A DNA stretch of 64,000 nt, taken from contig JAWNZC010000259.1 in NCBI GenBank assembly GCA_035771165.1, forward strand, positions 357,501 through 421,500. Direction: 5' to 3'. This DNA is from Paragorgia papillata (lineage: Eukaryota; Cnidaria; Anthozoa; Scleralcyonacea; Coralliidae). Below are positions 20,971 through 33,301 of the stretch, one piece after another. How positions within the stretch are numbered: position 1 is the first letter of the stretch; each line of letters starts with the position of its first letter. The notes under the pieces are model-generated. The model had not been told where the DNA came from. It ran no database searches and saw only the letters and a program-made list of their open reading frames with translations. Both the position numbers and the translations under genes were made by a program.

Positions 20971-22230
20971 AATATTTTTTTAAATCCTTTCAAATTCTGA
21001 ATAACATGACCGTTGGGTGCTCGATTCCCACCCGCATGGGGACTCTGAAGAATACATCCTATAAGGTGCTGTTTACATGAGCTGGGCTAGCCAGATTAAC
21101 CGGGCTGATGTTAAGGAGATGTTTACATGAGCCGGGCTAGCCCTGTGTGCGATGCTTACAGAAAACGAAAGCAATTCTGCTTTGTTATATCATTCAGCAT
21201 TTCTCAAATAGTCGTATTAAGATTTTAACGTATTAATATATGAACAGCCCTTAAGTACATCATAATCCCTGAAAGGTATGTTCTCTAAAGTATGTTCTTT
21301 TGACTATCATATTATTCAAGTTTAACCAGCAATACACATAGAAGATGTATTGGGAGTGTGCTAATTATATTACGTCGAATTACATCGGAATGAGTGAAAT
21401 TCTATTTCATCATCACATTTCAGTATATAATATATAAGTTAATTCATTTGTTTATTAGAGTTCAATGGTTTAAGATTACCTCACTAGCAAATAGAAAGCT
21501 AGATGTTGGATTACTTAGATATTTATTTACAATTTAGAAACTGAGATTTTATGAGTTTATTGTGCAGTTGAGAATTTCCAATTTAATTCCCAAAAAAACT
21601 TCCTGGATTAACAAGGAAGACCCTTTGAAGTGAAATGCGTATTAATACTAAGTTTGTAGTGTTAACTAACCTTTTTCACTTCTCCTTCACACAACCAAGC
21701 GCGAACAACACTTTCCAACGATATACAAATGATGGAACGTTAGTTTGAATTAAACTATTCATTGCTTTGTTTCTCATCTCAGCGTGTGATAGTTGACAAT
21801 AAAAAGCTGAAAACAACTAACTGAAATCAATTATCGACAAACCATTTTTCTTTTTTGCTCTGCTTAATATAAGCGGACTTTAGGGATTATAGGAAATAGA
21901 ACGGAACATAATGATAATTATTGGACATGGGTATATATGCCGATTTATCTCTAAGTTGGTATTGTTAAAGTAGTTTAGCGACTAACAGTCATTTTCTTTC
22001 CTGAGTGTAGCGTGGGCGGCTGCGCAAGCATCCTGTGATGTATGGCATGGTAACATACCAAAACAAAACACCGACGTTTATAACTCAAGGCTTTCATCAG
22101 AGTAGAGGTGGTTGGGAAAGTTTATCTCCCTCCCCCCCCCCTAAATTAAACTGAAGGAGGGGATATCCCACAAAATCAAAAAAATATATTCTAATCGGAA
22201 GTGTACCTAGAACTTTTGCCTAGAGAAACA
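20971..22230. other. No gene; MITE scraps only
   Basis: AT-rich sequence. Two partial copies of the GTTTACATGAGCYGGGCTAG repeat are at about 21065-21150. I see no exon-like or coding segment. Confidence 0.5.
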
Positions 22231-22474
22231 TCTAGCCTAGTCTCTAGGCCTACCTCGGTTAACGCGTTTCGGAAGTGATCCGAACGGACCCCCTGGGGAA
22301 GGCCTAGCAAATTAAAATTCGTAAACACTTTCACTTTACAGCTTGGTTGTTTATTGAGGAAGAGTTGTGATATTATGATGTTCTAAGTGTTTTCCAACAT
22401 TTAATATCCCATCTGCATAAAATAATACAAGCCCGCTCACCTCGGATCGACGAAGTTTCACTAGCCTAGCTTTC

Positions 22475-25165
22475 TTAATTTAATTTAATTTATTAACTTC
22501 GCCACAACAAAAAATTACAAATTATAAAGAGAAAATCGTGGCAGGGTATCCACAACAACAAAACGCCAATTGCTGTGGACCCGAGTAATCAAATAATAAT
22601 TAAAAACAACAAATAATAACAGCATGCAAACTACGAGCTACAGTATGTTACAGTGTAAACACACCGTTTTCCATGTCCGAGAGTTTTCAGGATCGTAACA
22701 ATTAGATAAAGCAGTAGCATAATATTCCATAAATTAGCTTTAAAGGAGGGTAGGGAAATTGATTTTTTGCGAAGGTTACTGGGTAAGATGTTCCAAATTC
22801 TGGTAACTCTAATAATAAACGAAGTCTGATAAGTTTTTGTTCGACAAAAATGTTGAAAAACTATTTCATCAGCTAGAGCAGAAGACCGTGTTGATCTAGT
22901 ATGTAATTTGGCCTTTGGTAACACTTCAGGAGCACTGTCAACTAAGCCATTACAGCCTTGAAAAGCAGGACCAGGTCCAAGAATTCGTACCAGTAACAAA
23001 TTGGAAGCAAGTTAATTTCAATTAATCTTTATCTGGATGGGTGGTAGCGCAGCGATATGCTAAGTTGAGAATAAACTTAGTTGCTCGTCGTTGTACTCTC
23101 TCCACAATCGCGTTATGAGCAAAATGGTTTGTGGCGCCCATACTTGCGTTCCATATCCAATATGAGATCTTACTAAAGCGAGGTACAACGAACGACGAGC
23201 TGAAACACTTTTAATTTCTAAAGTTGATCTTTTAACGTATCCCAGTAACTGATTTGCTTTAGCACAATGAGCAAGCACTTGTTTTTTCCATCCAAGATCG
23301 GAAGCTATCCATATTCCCAAGTCTCGAGACGCGTCACAATTACTAAGGCGGTTGCAATTCATGGAATAAGGCCAGACTATCGGATTCTTTTTCCTGAATA
23401 TGGTTTGCACTTTACATTTTTCGGTATTGAATGGAATACCAAATAACGAAGACCACATAATTAAATTGTCTAAATCAGACTGGAGATTGGCAGCATCTGT
23501 TGGATTAGATATTGTTTGAAAAATCTTAGTATCATCTGCAAATGCTGCTAATTTTGATGAAGATACATAATCTGGTAAGCTATTAACATAGAGTAGAAAA
23601 AGAACAGGGCCTAAAATAGAACCCTGCGGGACACCGGATGTCACCTGTATAGAATTGGATGTTTCACTAAGCACTGTTACTCTCTGCCGACGATTTGTCA
23701 GATATAATTGAAACCATGTTACTATACCAATAGGTAAACCACACTGTTGGAGAATTCCTATTAAAACTTGGTGACTAACTCGGTCAAAAGCCTTAGACAA
23801 ATCTAGGTAGATCACATCTACTTGACTAGAAGAGTCAAGTTTTGTTTCCCAATGAAATCTAGGACTTCTAGCAGTTGGGTGGTATGAATGAATGAATAAC
23901 TTTATTTGAGTGTCAATGTATTTAGCTATATATACAGCTAATTGGGGACACTATTGATAAGTTTTAGACTAAAATAGGATTTATACTACGAGATCAAAAT
24001 TTCTCTATTTTTACAATAATTTACCTATTAAAACTATTAAGAATATTTCTTAAAATACACCTATATACAATATGATAAATAAAAAAATAAATAGATCAAT
24101 ATAAATAAAATAACAATAAAAATTAAGTTGAACATAAAATACAATTTCTGCAGTTATTATCGAGTATGCTTTCTAAGTCCTGTTTTCTAATATTCCTTTT
24201 AAAAGATTCTAAACTAGGATTTCCCTGGTGTAAAACCATGCTGAGAATTTTTAATGATACCAAAAACGTGATCTTTGATCAACGACCGACACACACGTAC
24301 CGCTCCATAACTTTGGAAATTACACTTAGTAACGATATCGGTCTGTAGTTTTCTACATAGGTTTTCTCGCCACTTTTTAACAGTGGGACAATGTTTGCCA
24401 ATTTCCAGTCATCTGGAACGATGCCGAGCTGTAACGATTCGTTGAATATGGCACAGAGAGATGGTGAAATTTCGTGTGCAGTTTCCTTCAAGATACGTGC
24501 AGGAATTCCATCTGGACCTAGCGCTTTGTTTATATCCAACGAGACTAATATTTGGCTAACCAAATCTTGGGGGATAAACATTAGATGGTACAGACATTGT
24601 CCGAGGAATAGAACTCGATTTGGTTTTAAATTTGAATAAAGACCAAAATCGTTTAGCGTTTGTCTGCAAAACATTACTAACTCGCAAATAGAAAACCTCC
24701 CTTCTTTCTCTTAGGAGGCGCTTAATAAGTGATCGGAGGGACCTAAATTTCTCTCGTAAATCAGTACTTGGATGATGTATAAGTTTGCGACGTATTCAAG
24801 ATTTCTTTTTTATTAAATGCATAATTTCACTAGTTATCCACCGTGAATGGTTTCTTTTCTTAAGCAACTTAAATGGTACAAAATCTTTAATTGCGGAGTC
24901 TTTCCAACAGGTCCAAGCTTCGTTAATGTCGCCATTTGTATTAACAAAGTTAGAAAGATTTAAGGAAGTAAGAGCAGAACGAAGTCCGTCAAAATCAGCT
25001 TTTCGATAGTCATAAATAAGTCTCGTTGTTTTAACGGGTGGTTGAACATACATTTGCAAGTCAAAAATAATAACAGAGTGGTCAGATACAATTCCAGACA
25101 CCTCAGGGGGTATAATTTTACGAATCACTCGCTTTCCTTCTGCAACCACCAAAAGTTGAAAGTTA
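22475..25165 (-). mobile_element. 5'-truncated non-LTR retrotransposon
   Basis: Minus-strand pieces in order: endonuclease C-terminus with SGIVSDHSVIIFDLQM (25152-24796). RT start KALGPDGIPARILKE and NYRPISLLSVISKVMER (24674-24279). RT body with motif A YLDLSKAFDRVSH, motif B SGVPQGSILGPVLF and motif C FADDTKIF (23815-23060). C-terminal region VTRIWNILPSNLRKKS (22999-22631). Its 3' end carries a TTAAATTAAATTAA-type tail near 22475. It is truncated in the endonuclease, frameshifted and split by another LINE at about 23880-24222, so it is dead. Family: CR1/Jockey-like group by look. Confidence 0.85.
23880..24222 (-). mobile_element. 5'-truncated LINE 3' end nested in the LINE
   Basis: It interrupts the RT between HGFTPGKS and the segment before motif A. 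On the minus strand it begins in the last codons of a LINE ORF (SFKRNIRKQDLESILDN) and ends CAAATAAAGTTATTCATTCA, a (ATTC)n tail typical of CR1/L2-type elements. About 340 bp long. A similar C-terminus occurs in the LINE end at 37254-37790. Confidence 0.75.
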
Positions 25166-25717
25166 AACAGTTACATTTTCATTCCGAGCTCCAATTGGAA
25201 TATATTCCATAATTCCCTTCTTTCGATCGCCAAGATCTTTGATAAAATCTTCACAGACATCCTTGTGCTGTAAAACTGTCGCTCAGTGTTGTACGCTAGA
25301 TCCCAGGAACACTCGAAGGGCCAGAACGATTCTGTGCAGGACCTTTTTGCGAATGTTGCTAGGCCTTCTCGTTTCCATCCTCTCCCCAGTCTTCCCAATA
25401 ACCCAAACCGACTACGCGACCAAGCACATGACGGAAACGAAAGGCCTAGAAACTAGGCTAAGAAACATCGAGTTTTGTGGTGCCTCAAATGTCATAACCC
25501 GAGGGCTTCAGACATTGAAGCGTTCGGGGCGGTAAAACTCGTTGTTGTATACCAAAGACTTTCGTTTGCCAAAGATGAAATACTATTGGTCAAATGGCCA
25601 CGTGTTGTTCAACAAACTCAATGTTTCTTTCTGCCGAGGGAAACATTGCAATGTTTCCCTCTGACGTCAGCTTTAATCATGCGTCGTTGACGTGAATACA
25701 CAATGATTATTGCATCA

Positions 25718-26340
25718 CAACCTTGTACCCAGGCTTTTCGCTCCCGCCCTCGCGAGTCGTCGAGCGAAAACCCTGGCATGGGCTGGTCACGTGCCTCCCA
25801 GGGAGGGGATGGCAAGTACGTATAGTCTTGTGTTATCATCAAACGTTTAGTTTCGGTTTATTAAATTTCCGCGGTACGAGATCACATATCACTTCGTATC
25901 ATTTAACAATGCAACTGGATCTGGCTTGATGTCGAAACAGTTTAATACACCGTATAAAAGTTATACAGTGAGAGAATTCCAAGTTCGTGCAGCCGCTTGT
26001 GTCTCAAGATTTGCGATGTAACTCACTGCAAAAATATCTTTCATCGCGGCAATTCTGGTATTCTGTCAGTGGCTGAAGAATTATTCGGAAACTCGATCCC
26101 ACAAGGTGAACATCTGCCTCACCTCCTATGCAGGCCTTGCGAATGAAGACTTGGCAGTTTTAAGGCATTTAAACAGTTAATTTTGGAAAGCCAACACAAA
26201 TGTCACCTTCGATGGAATCCAGACACGATAAAAACATGACGTCAGATAGAAAACACGAACGTGCAAACGACCCCCCACCCCTTAGTATACCCAGATTCTC
26301 GGAGGCACGTGACCAGCCCATGCCAGGGTCACGTTCGGAA
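25718..26340. mobile_element. Inverted-repeat element, Mutator-like look
   Basis: A 29-bp perfect inverted repeat: ACCCTGGCATGGGCTGGTCA… at 25779-25807 and its complement at 26309-26337. The left part also has a small hairpin (TTTCGCTC…GAGCGAAA) after ACCTTGTACCCAGG. A related end (GCCCTGGCATCGGCTAGTCA) is at 27140-27165. Confidence 0.6.
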
Positions 26341-26530
26341 ATTGCGGCTGTCGACTGGGACCTAATCCAGGCTGACCTGGATTAGCTACGCATGCGTAGA
26401 ACGAATATCTTGCGTGTAAACGTCACCAATACACGCGAGACCAAGCGAGGGTTGTGGTACATGTGGGTTCATACGATAAAACTAGGAAGATAAAGGACAA
26501 TAATGGATCCGTTGAAGAGGATACTAGGGA

Positions 26531-26720
26531 CAGGGGCGGATCCAGGAATTTTTCAGAGTACGTCAAAACTCGGAAATATTATTACTAGGGGGGTCCGGGG
26601 GCATGCCCCCTGAAAATTTTTAAAATTTGGTTCCCTGAAATGGCATTTCCTGCATTCTGGCAAGACTATTTAGCAAAATGTTACCGTTTTAACTTGTATT
26701 TTTTATACAACGTTTTATGA
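26531..26720. mobile_element. hAT-like transposon end fragment
   Basis: It starts CAGGGGCGGATCCAGGAATT, close to the ends of the hAT at 33144, then the self-complementary GGGGGCATGCCCCC. The part after this (about 26605-26690) is similar to 45370-45440 (AAATTTGGNTCNCTG…). No matching right end found. Confidence 0.55.
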
Positions 26721-26848
26721 TTTTTTAAGGATTTGTGCTTTTGCATTTTTTTTATCATTATTGGAGACAACCTTTTGGGACTGTTTTGCTCCATGTCAGA
26801 GCTCATCAGCATGCCTATGAATCACTGTTGTACAGTGAATCCAACATG

Positions 26849-27745
26849 CTAGGGCGCTGGAGCCACGGGGGCAGTTGGGGGCAGCTGCCCCCTTGCCCTC
26901 GCAGCGCTGGGGCAGCACGGGGGCAACCAATTGCCCTTTCACGTAAGAGGAATGTTTTCTACAGGAATTGCCATTTCTATTATCGTATTAAATGACTTTT
27001 GTATTAATACCTCAAATGTCTCACAAGCTAACTTATTACTGCAGACCATGCAGAAGCAGCAAACTAATTTTGCCTTGGGTTAGCTGTGTCCAACCTCGTT
27101 CTCAGGGCGTTTTTCAGATTTGGAGGGTGGGAAAAAGCCCTGGCATCGGCTAGTCACAGCACCCAAAAATACTGGGTGTAATAAATTAGCAATTTAGTTT
27201 AGTATGCAAAATCATCTTGAGTAATGCAGCCCCGTGGGAGAAGTTCATTGTAATGGCAGTCCTATTCAGTCCCGTTGGCGGTCCGGTTGAAGCTTTTTTA
27301 TCATACTGGCACAAGACTATGCATAAATATGTTTCACGAGGAATGTTTAAGAAAAGCAAGCAACCAATGAAAATGCCGAATCCAACAGCCGATGCCAGAA
27401 CCTTTTGCCACCTTACCAATTTCAAAAAGGCCCTGGCACAAGACACAGCTCAACCTCGTTCTGACTTTTTTCACATGGCAGGTGTTTTCTGATTCATTAA
27501 AGTTGCCATGTTTTCATAAATGTAAGTAGGGATGTAGCATCAATATGTACAATTCAGTCGTTGAATTTTCTTTCTCAATACATTGTCATTCATTATATTA
27601 TACCGTTATGCTTTTTGGTTATTTTATGCTATAGAGCAAAATTGGCAAACATTATTTCCCACGTGCAAAAATTAATGCTGAGAAAAAGTGCCCTTTTTAT
27701 ATGGCTGCCCCCACCGCCTTAAGTAGCTTCCGGGGCCCCTGCGGC
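26849..27745. mobile_element. Possible non-autonomous hAT-like element
   Basis: Left TAGGGCGCTGGAGCCACGGG followed by GGGGGCAGCTGCC; right GGCTGCCCCCACCGCC then CTTCCGGGGCCCCTG. These are imperfect inverted ends. Target duplication uncertain (AACATG occurs near both ends). The open frames inside on both strands (27186-27492) have no recognisable domain. Confidence 0.4.
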
Positions 27746-28335
27746 AACATGGACAGCTAAGGCTCCAACATATTTTGTAATTAAGGTCAATTGCAGCCAC
27801 TTGCTGCAATCCCTTAGCTGCCAGCCTTAACACATACTAGCCAGACACTGTCTGATTAGAAGAAGCATTATGAATAGACCATATAGGACATTTCATGGAC
27901 ATATAGAGGAGTTCACCTCTCTACATCATCCTCGTCATCTTAACTAATACTTTAGTTAACTCTCTTTCTTACTCTCTTTCCACTTACTCCACACTTTACA
28001 TACAAGAAATCAGACTTTGCCATCAAATCGTAGTTTGTAAAAACTAGAAAAGGATGGCATAAAATAGCTTTGGTTTTCGTAATTGAAAAAAAGCTATGTC
28101 TTCAATATTACCATGTCCAACTTGACAAGAAATATAGACCTGTCAGGAAAGATAACAATTCTGCTTCAGTGTCATTGTGCTTTGCTTTTATTTTGATGAG
28201 GCTGCTTTTCGAGGTAGAGATTCTAAAAAGAGACCACTTGTTTTTCTTAATTACTTTTGTACCTGGTGTAGTCTGCCCTACCAGACGTTATTTGACATAA
28301 GCAATATATTGCTACGCACTCGACTGTGTTTTATA
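27746..28335. other. No recognised feature
   Basis: Open frames of 60-76 codons at 28070-28359 in two frames lack ATG context, domains or splice signals that I can recognise. Confidence 0.45.
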
Positions 28336-28936
28336 AGGGGCCATACACAAAATACGTGACGCTTTTTTTGCCGATTTTTGACTCCCCCCCTACCCCCCTT
28401 GTGACAAACTGTGACGGTTGCCATTACCCCCCATCGAAAATTACGTGACTCTGAGCCAACACCACCCCCCCCCCCCCTCCCCCCCCCCCCACACACACAC
28501 ACACATACACACACACACACCAAATTAATATGCAGTAATTATTCGAGAGCATGTGCCGGATCAGCCTTTATTTCATCGTTCTCAAAGCGACGTTATTTAC
28601 ATTAATCACTACATTCCTTGCTCGTTCGTTGACAATAAGGCCATTGGGTCCACAGATCTAGACGACTCATTACAACTACAGTGTCAGCGATCACTTCACT
28701 TTCACGGTAAATACTTCATGCTAGCTCCAATATATCGTTGTTCGTGGTATAGAATGAGGATTTGCAACTTTACAATAAATTCTCATCAACATTGACATGT
28801 CATGTTTAATTTCAGCCTCTCCGTCACGTGACAGTGCTTTGTGATACCCCTCCCCCTTGTGACATTATGTGACTATTGTTCAAACGCACACCCCCCCTTA
28901 CCCCATGAAGCGTCACGTATTTTGTGTATGGCCCCT
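28336..28936. mobile_element. MITE with 28-bp terminal inverted repeats
   Basis: Left AGGGGCCATACACAAAATAC(GTGACGC) and right GCGTCACGTATTTTGTGTAT(GGCCCCT) are perfect inverted copies. C-rich and GTGAC-rich subterminal parts follow on both sides, and a (CA)n run lies at about 28488-28522. Superfamily unknown. Confidence 0.85.
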
Positions 28937-29663
28937 AACAAGTAGATTCTTGTTAGTTTCTATGAATAGATTTGCCATGTTTTCGAGAACAGCAACAAGT
29001 ATTAGAGTTTTACTTCAGTTGTGCGTGACTGCCTAACTAGCTAGTTGCGATGACTTAATTGCATGCAGTAATTACTTTCGGTGGCTCGCGACTATTGTGG
29101 CTTATTAATTTATGTTTCATTGCAAGTTTTTTTTAAAGTCGCTACAACCTGTACTTTTGTTTGACAGGTATATCTCAAGTCAACACACGTTAACTTAGTT
29201 GCGATGGCCTGCGACGTTGCGTTCTCGTTTGAGTCAGGCTCAATTTGCGGGACAAGATCTAATTTTGTCACAAGTTACTGCAAGTCATTGCAAGTTGGCG
29301 GTGAAGTGAAAGAAAGCTAAAACGTGCATGCGCAATGACTGCGTTCTTAGATTCCATTTCACAACATACAAAAATCACGCTCCCATTGATCTTTTTAACG
29401 TTTTTTCTTTTTAAAGTTTTTTTTATTCCTAGCAGCATTTTAATACCATTCTCAGTGAAGAAAATCTCTAAAAATTCCAGTTCACAGTGCTGATCAAAAT
29501 AAACAAATCCCAGTTTTTAGTTTCCTTTTATATCCTTCATGCATATCAGCATGATCCTCTTGTGGACTCATCATACGCAAATAAACAGTATTAACTAAAA
29601 TATTAAAAATAGCAAAGTTAAAAAAATCTGTAAACACTAATCACCTTAGTATCTAAGTTACAG
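28937..29663. other. No recognised feature
   Basis: Unique AT-rich sequence without exon-like segments. Confidence 0.45.
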
Positions 29664-29961
29664 CATAGTCAATCGAGATATGGTCTGGAAACTCGGCAAA
29701 CTTCAAAGCGCCTGTAATGAGCTGTGATTTTATGTTGAACCGTACCTTACACCGTGCACATCCTTTATTTTAGGTTTATTAATATTTAAATAGCACGGTT
29801 GAGTGATTGAACTGAAACGTTGCTATTGGACAATTCGTTCATTATACTAAAATACAATGTGTTCAGTGACCGTACACCGTGCACAAAAATGCATAAAAGC
29901 GAACAAAAAGACAGACCAAAGACCTTAGCTGAGTTTCCAGACCATATCTCCATTGACTATG
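29664..29961. mobile_element. MITE family M1, copy 1
   Basis: Ends CATAGTCAATCGAGATATGG and complement. The interior shares TTTATTTTAGGTTTATTAAT and GGTTGAGTGATTGAAC with the copies at 50291-50597 and 62017-62662. About 300 bp. Confidence 0.8.
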
Positions 29962-31214
29962 GACAGTCTATGGTTACAGCGTTTTCTTGGCATTACAATA
30001 ATTTTAAAAATGAAAATTCTTATTCTAAATTCTTTAAATTCAGTCCTTAAAACAGTGAATATATGAAGAAATTTAAGCAGTTCTATATATCAGATGTTTA
30101 TCAGTTCAATAAGTGCTATTTCTTTTTCTTTGAAAATTTAGTATCGAAATAGTTCAAGATAGATAATTGCATTAATGATTTGTTGCTAATTTCATAGTTA
30201 CGATATTGTAAATTGCATGCGAGGTCGTTGGTTTAATTTTTTCTAAAAGATCAATTAAGACTTTAAGATTTCTTGTACATTTAGTGATAATCAATGACGT
30301 CATCGTCGTGTCTATGACGTCATCGTCAAGCGCTTCCAACAAAAACAGTTAAATATCTAATACTTGTAATATACTTTATATAAAATCTATTTTAATTTGC
30401 TATTAAACTTAACAGTTTAGGCAAAAATCTCTTAATCTTTGCGGGGGGTCTGGGTGACATAAAATTGCTATCCCTAAAACAGCTAGTGACGGAAGCGCCT
30501 CACAACGTCTGCTCAAGGAGGCTATAAAACAGCGGGTCCATAAGTGGGTCCATATCAGATATTTATCAGCAGGTAAAATACTATCACTGTGCCAAATTTG
30601 ATGCTTTTATCCAAAAACGCACAATTCAGACCATTTTCTGCACCATATTGCTGGACTATTATGAGTTTCGGTTAAAAGGGCAATCTCGTACCCAGAGCAT
30701 GCGATCGTTTTGGTCAGTACCAAGAGTCGAAGGCTGGGAAACTCCGATGAATTAAATTAGACTCCAAAAGAACACCGCTGCCAAATTTTTGCGTATGCGC
30801 GACGTCCAACTCGCACCTCAAAAAAAGAGCGGGAAAACACTGAAATATTTAGACTGGTCCGAGGGTCCGACACAAAAATTAAAATTATAAGCATACTACC
30901 AAAAAGATAAGGTATAGTAGGTAATTTGTACATGGCTTCTTTGCATTGTCAATATTGTAACATATGACCCCTTCGTAATTTTCACCGCTGCCCTTTTTGC
31001 GGGTACTGGTTGCTAAACCAGATCCGCTATGTCATGACCTGAGTTGCACTGGGTTATGTTTCGTCAATCACGTGATCTGCTAAAACACATCATTAGATGC
31101 CTTATTCGTAGGTACGAATGCTGTACGAGCGTTCACGAGAGCAAGCGGCAGGAAGACGACTTTCGCTTCAGCGAATGCGATTTAATATAGCACACCAAAC
31201 ACATATATTTTAAA
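29962..31214. other. No gene; one dispersed inverted-repeat scrap
   Basis: Two near-identical TGACGTCATCGTC words lie at 30295-30330. Sequence at about 30685-30755 (CTCGTACCCAGAGC … GGGAAACTCCGATGA) recurs inverted at about 37985-38066, marking another repeat family. No coding sequence seen. Confidence 0.45.
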
Positions 31215-31321
31215 TGCAAAATATATTAAAAGCGAAGGAGTTCTTCAATAGCTTATTCAAGTATCAAGACGGCGGTGAATGTCAAACGATTATAGGGAAC
31301 TTATCAACAAAGAGAAGAAGG
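31215..31321 (+). CDS. Candidate first coding exon (weak)
   Basis: ATG at 31215 opens a frame MQNILKAKEFFNSLFKYQ… of about 35 codons that runs into a good donor (GAAG|GTAAGA at about 31321). No partner exon was found and the peptide is not recognised. It may be a 5' untranslated exon or chance. Confidence 0.2.
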
Positions 31322-32974
31322 TAAGAGAACATGAATATCGATTTTAAATATTTACGTTGTTAACACGTTTACTAGCCTGCGTGGCTGCGTCAGACGCTTG
31401 TTGGCGCAAAAATATTAGTTGATTTCTTCACTGTTTGTTATATGTAATAAAATTTATATTTAGAAATATTAAGATCAGATAGACATATAATCTGGCTAAA
31501 CTCTTCAAGTATATACAGTCCAGTCGTTTCCGAGCATTGACGGTTCTTTTTTCCTTGTTTTTAGGTGTTAATTTGCGAATTGATATTCATTATTAAACTT
31601 GTTTTAACAAAGCCAGCATACATACATTACATGTTTGTCAGTATCTATTAATCAACAATTTGATCAGATTTTGTCAGTGCTTATATAGTCTGTGAGGATG
31701 CATGCAAGTCAAACTTAATACTCAAACACTCTGTACTACTGTATTAAACTGAAATGTAAACAATTATTGACTAACATGTGACTTGTGTTTGCAACAAGTC
31801 AAGCTCAACTGTTAAATGTGGACAATGAAAGTGGGCCTGTTTACATGGGATCGAGTTATTTCAGGGTACAGGGCCAACTTGGGAAACCGGATTAATATTG
31901 GCCCAGTTTCACATAACAAAACACAACTACCAAGTTATAGTACCGTCTTTTGATATAATACTAACTTTATGTAAAGGCTCAGAGTTTGGAGTGTAATTAT
32001 TTCAGAATTTCATGCTGTCTTCTGAGCTATCTTGGGTAGAAGTATTCAAAAAAAGCCAGGACAAGAAAAGTCTAGCCCTGGGATTACTGTACTGTATTAC
32101 TCGGATCGATTTATCTCAAGGTACCCTAATTTATCTCATTTACATGTGAACAATTTACTTTTCAAACATGAAAATTAGGTCTTGTCAACATATCTTGGGG
32201 ATAGGAGGAGCAACTGTTTCCCCCTGAGGTCACTCGTGAAGTTGTTATAAAGCAAGTTCAAGTCATAAGTAAATCTACCTGAGGGCACCAGAGCTTTTTC
32301 ATTTCTTCAGTGCTCTGAAACTCAGTGCAGAATACTGTCATGCAGAAATTGTCACCTATTCTTTCCTAGATCAGTTACCTTTACTTGACTAGGCTTTACA
32401 ATTTTTGTCACAACCATATATCTGATTTGCAATATTATATATAGCCTTTTCAGTATCTTCACAATGTTTGCGTAATACAATTTACATTAAAAAATATAGA
32501 GGATGCGCGGCCAGGTAGAATGTAAAAAAGGTAAAAATAAGGTAAACGTTCTCTGACCAAAGGTTTTCATGATGAGCCTTCGACTACCAGAACTGTAGCC
32601 TTCAATGGATGAAATTTTGAATAGCGTGGTAAGATATTTATAATACATGATGACATAATTGTAGATCTAATAATAAATATTATAAAGTAAATTATGCATA
32701 TATAAGATATAATTCCAGCATTGTTTATGTAAAAGAAGCGAATATTGTTGCAGTAATGGTTTAGAATAGTTATCGGCTTGATCAATCACGGTCGTGTGCC
32801 AAGATTCTTATGTTTTTCTAATGCGGTTGCGTCCTTTGTCAATTATTTGTCCGTTGTTGAAATCAATATTGTGTGAGTTGAAGCACCAGTATCCGCATGT
32901 ACGCACTGCGTACCTATTTTTTTTAAAACGCAAGTCTTACTTAGTCTTTACTGTCTGATTGTTGTTGCCACGGC
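31322..32974. other. No recognised feature
   Basis: AT-rich unique DNA. The 72-codon minus frame at 32567-32785 is Ile/Asn-rich and domain-free. No repeats with clear ends. Confidence 0.45.
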
Positions 32975-33053
32975 TAGTTCCCACTTCTTGCAATGTTTAC
33001 TCTAGCAAATCGTGAATTTGCTATAGAGTAAACATTGCAAGAAGTGGGAACTA
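32975..33053. repeat. 79-bp near-perfect hairpin
   Basis: Arms TAGTTCCCACTTCTTGCAAT… (32975-33010) and complement (33017-33053). They pair over about 35 bp with two extra bases on the right arm (CTATAGAG against CTCTAG), around a loop of about 6 bases. It sits about 90 bp left of the hAT transposon. It could be a tiny MITE or a microRNA-like precursor. Confidence 0.85.
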
Positions 33054-33301
33054 ACACGCATGCGCAAACGTTTGGCAGCGGTCGATCCTCTGCATGGTTC
33101 CATAGTTCTCTATAATTTGTAACTGCATGACATCGACGATCGTCAGTGGCGGATCAAGCTTGCGCGGGGCCCCTGGCACAAACATTACTTGGCCGATTAA
33201 TGCCCCCCCCAAAAAAAAAGACTATGCACAGGAAGATATCAGAGAAATTTTATAACCAAAATAGTTCGTACTATTTACAAACAATGTTTCTGCAAAATGT
33301 T

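Larger units (their letters stand above)
22231..25463. mobile_element. TIR element (TAGCCTAG…) that hosts a LINE
   Basis: Left CATCTAGCCTAGTCTCTAGG and right CCTAGAAACTAGGCTAAG are inverted copies. A second shared block (AAGGCCTAGCAA) is about 80-100 bp further in on both sides. Superfamily unknown; long diverged terminal repeats would fit a Mutator-like element. Most of the interior is the LINE at 22475-25165. Confidence 0.5.

Noticed and set aside
27186..27492. Open frames of 86-91 codons on both strands
   Set aside because: No domain, and they lie in a probable non-autonomous transposon.
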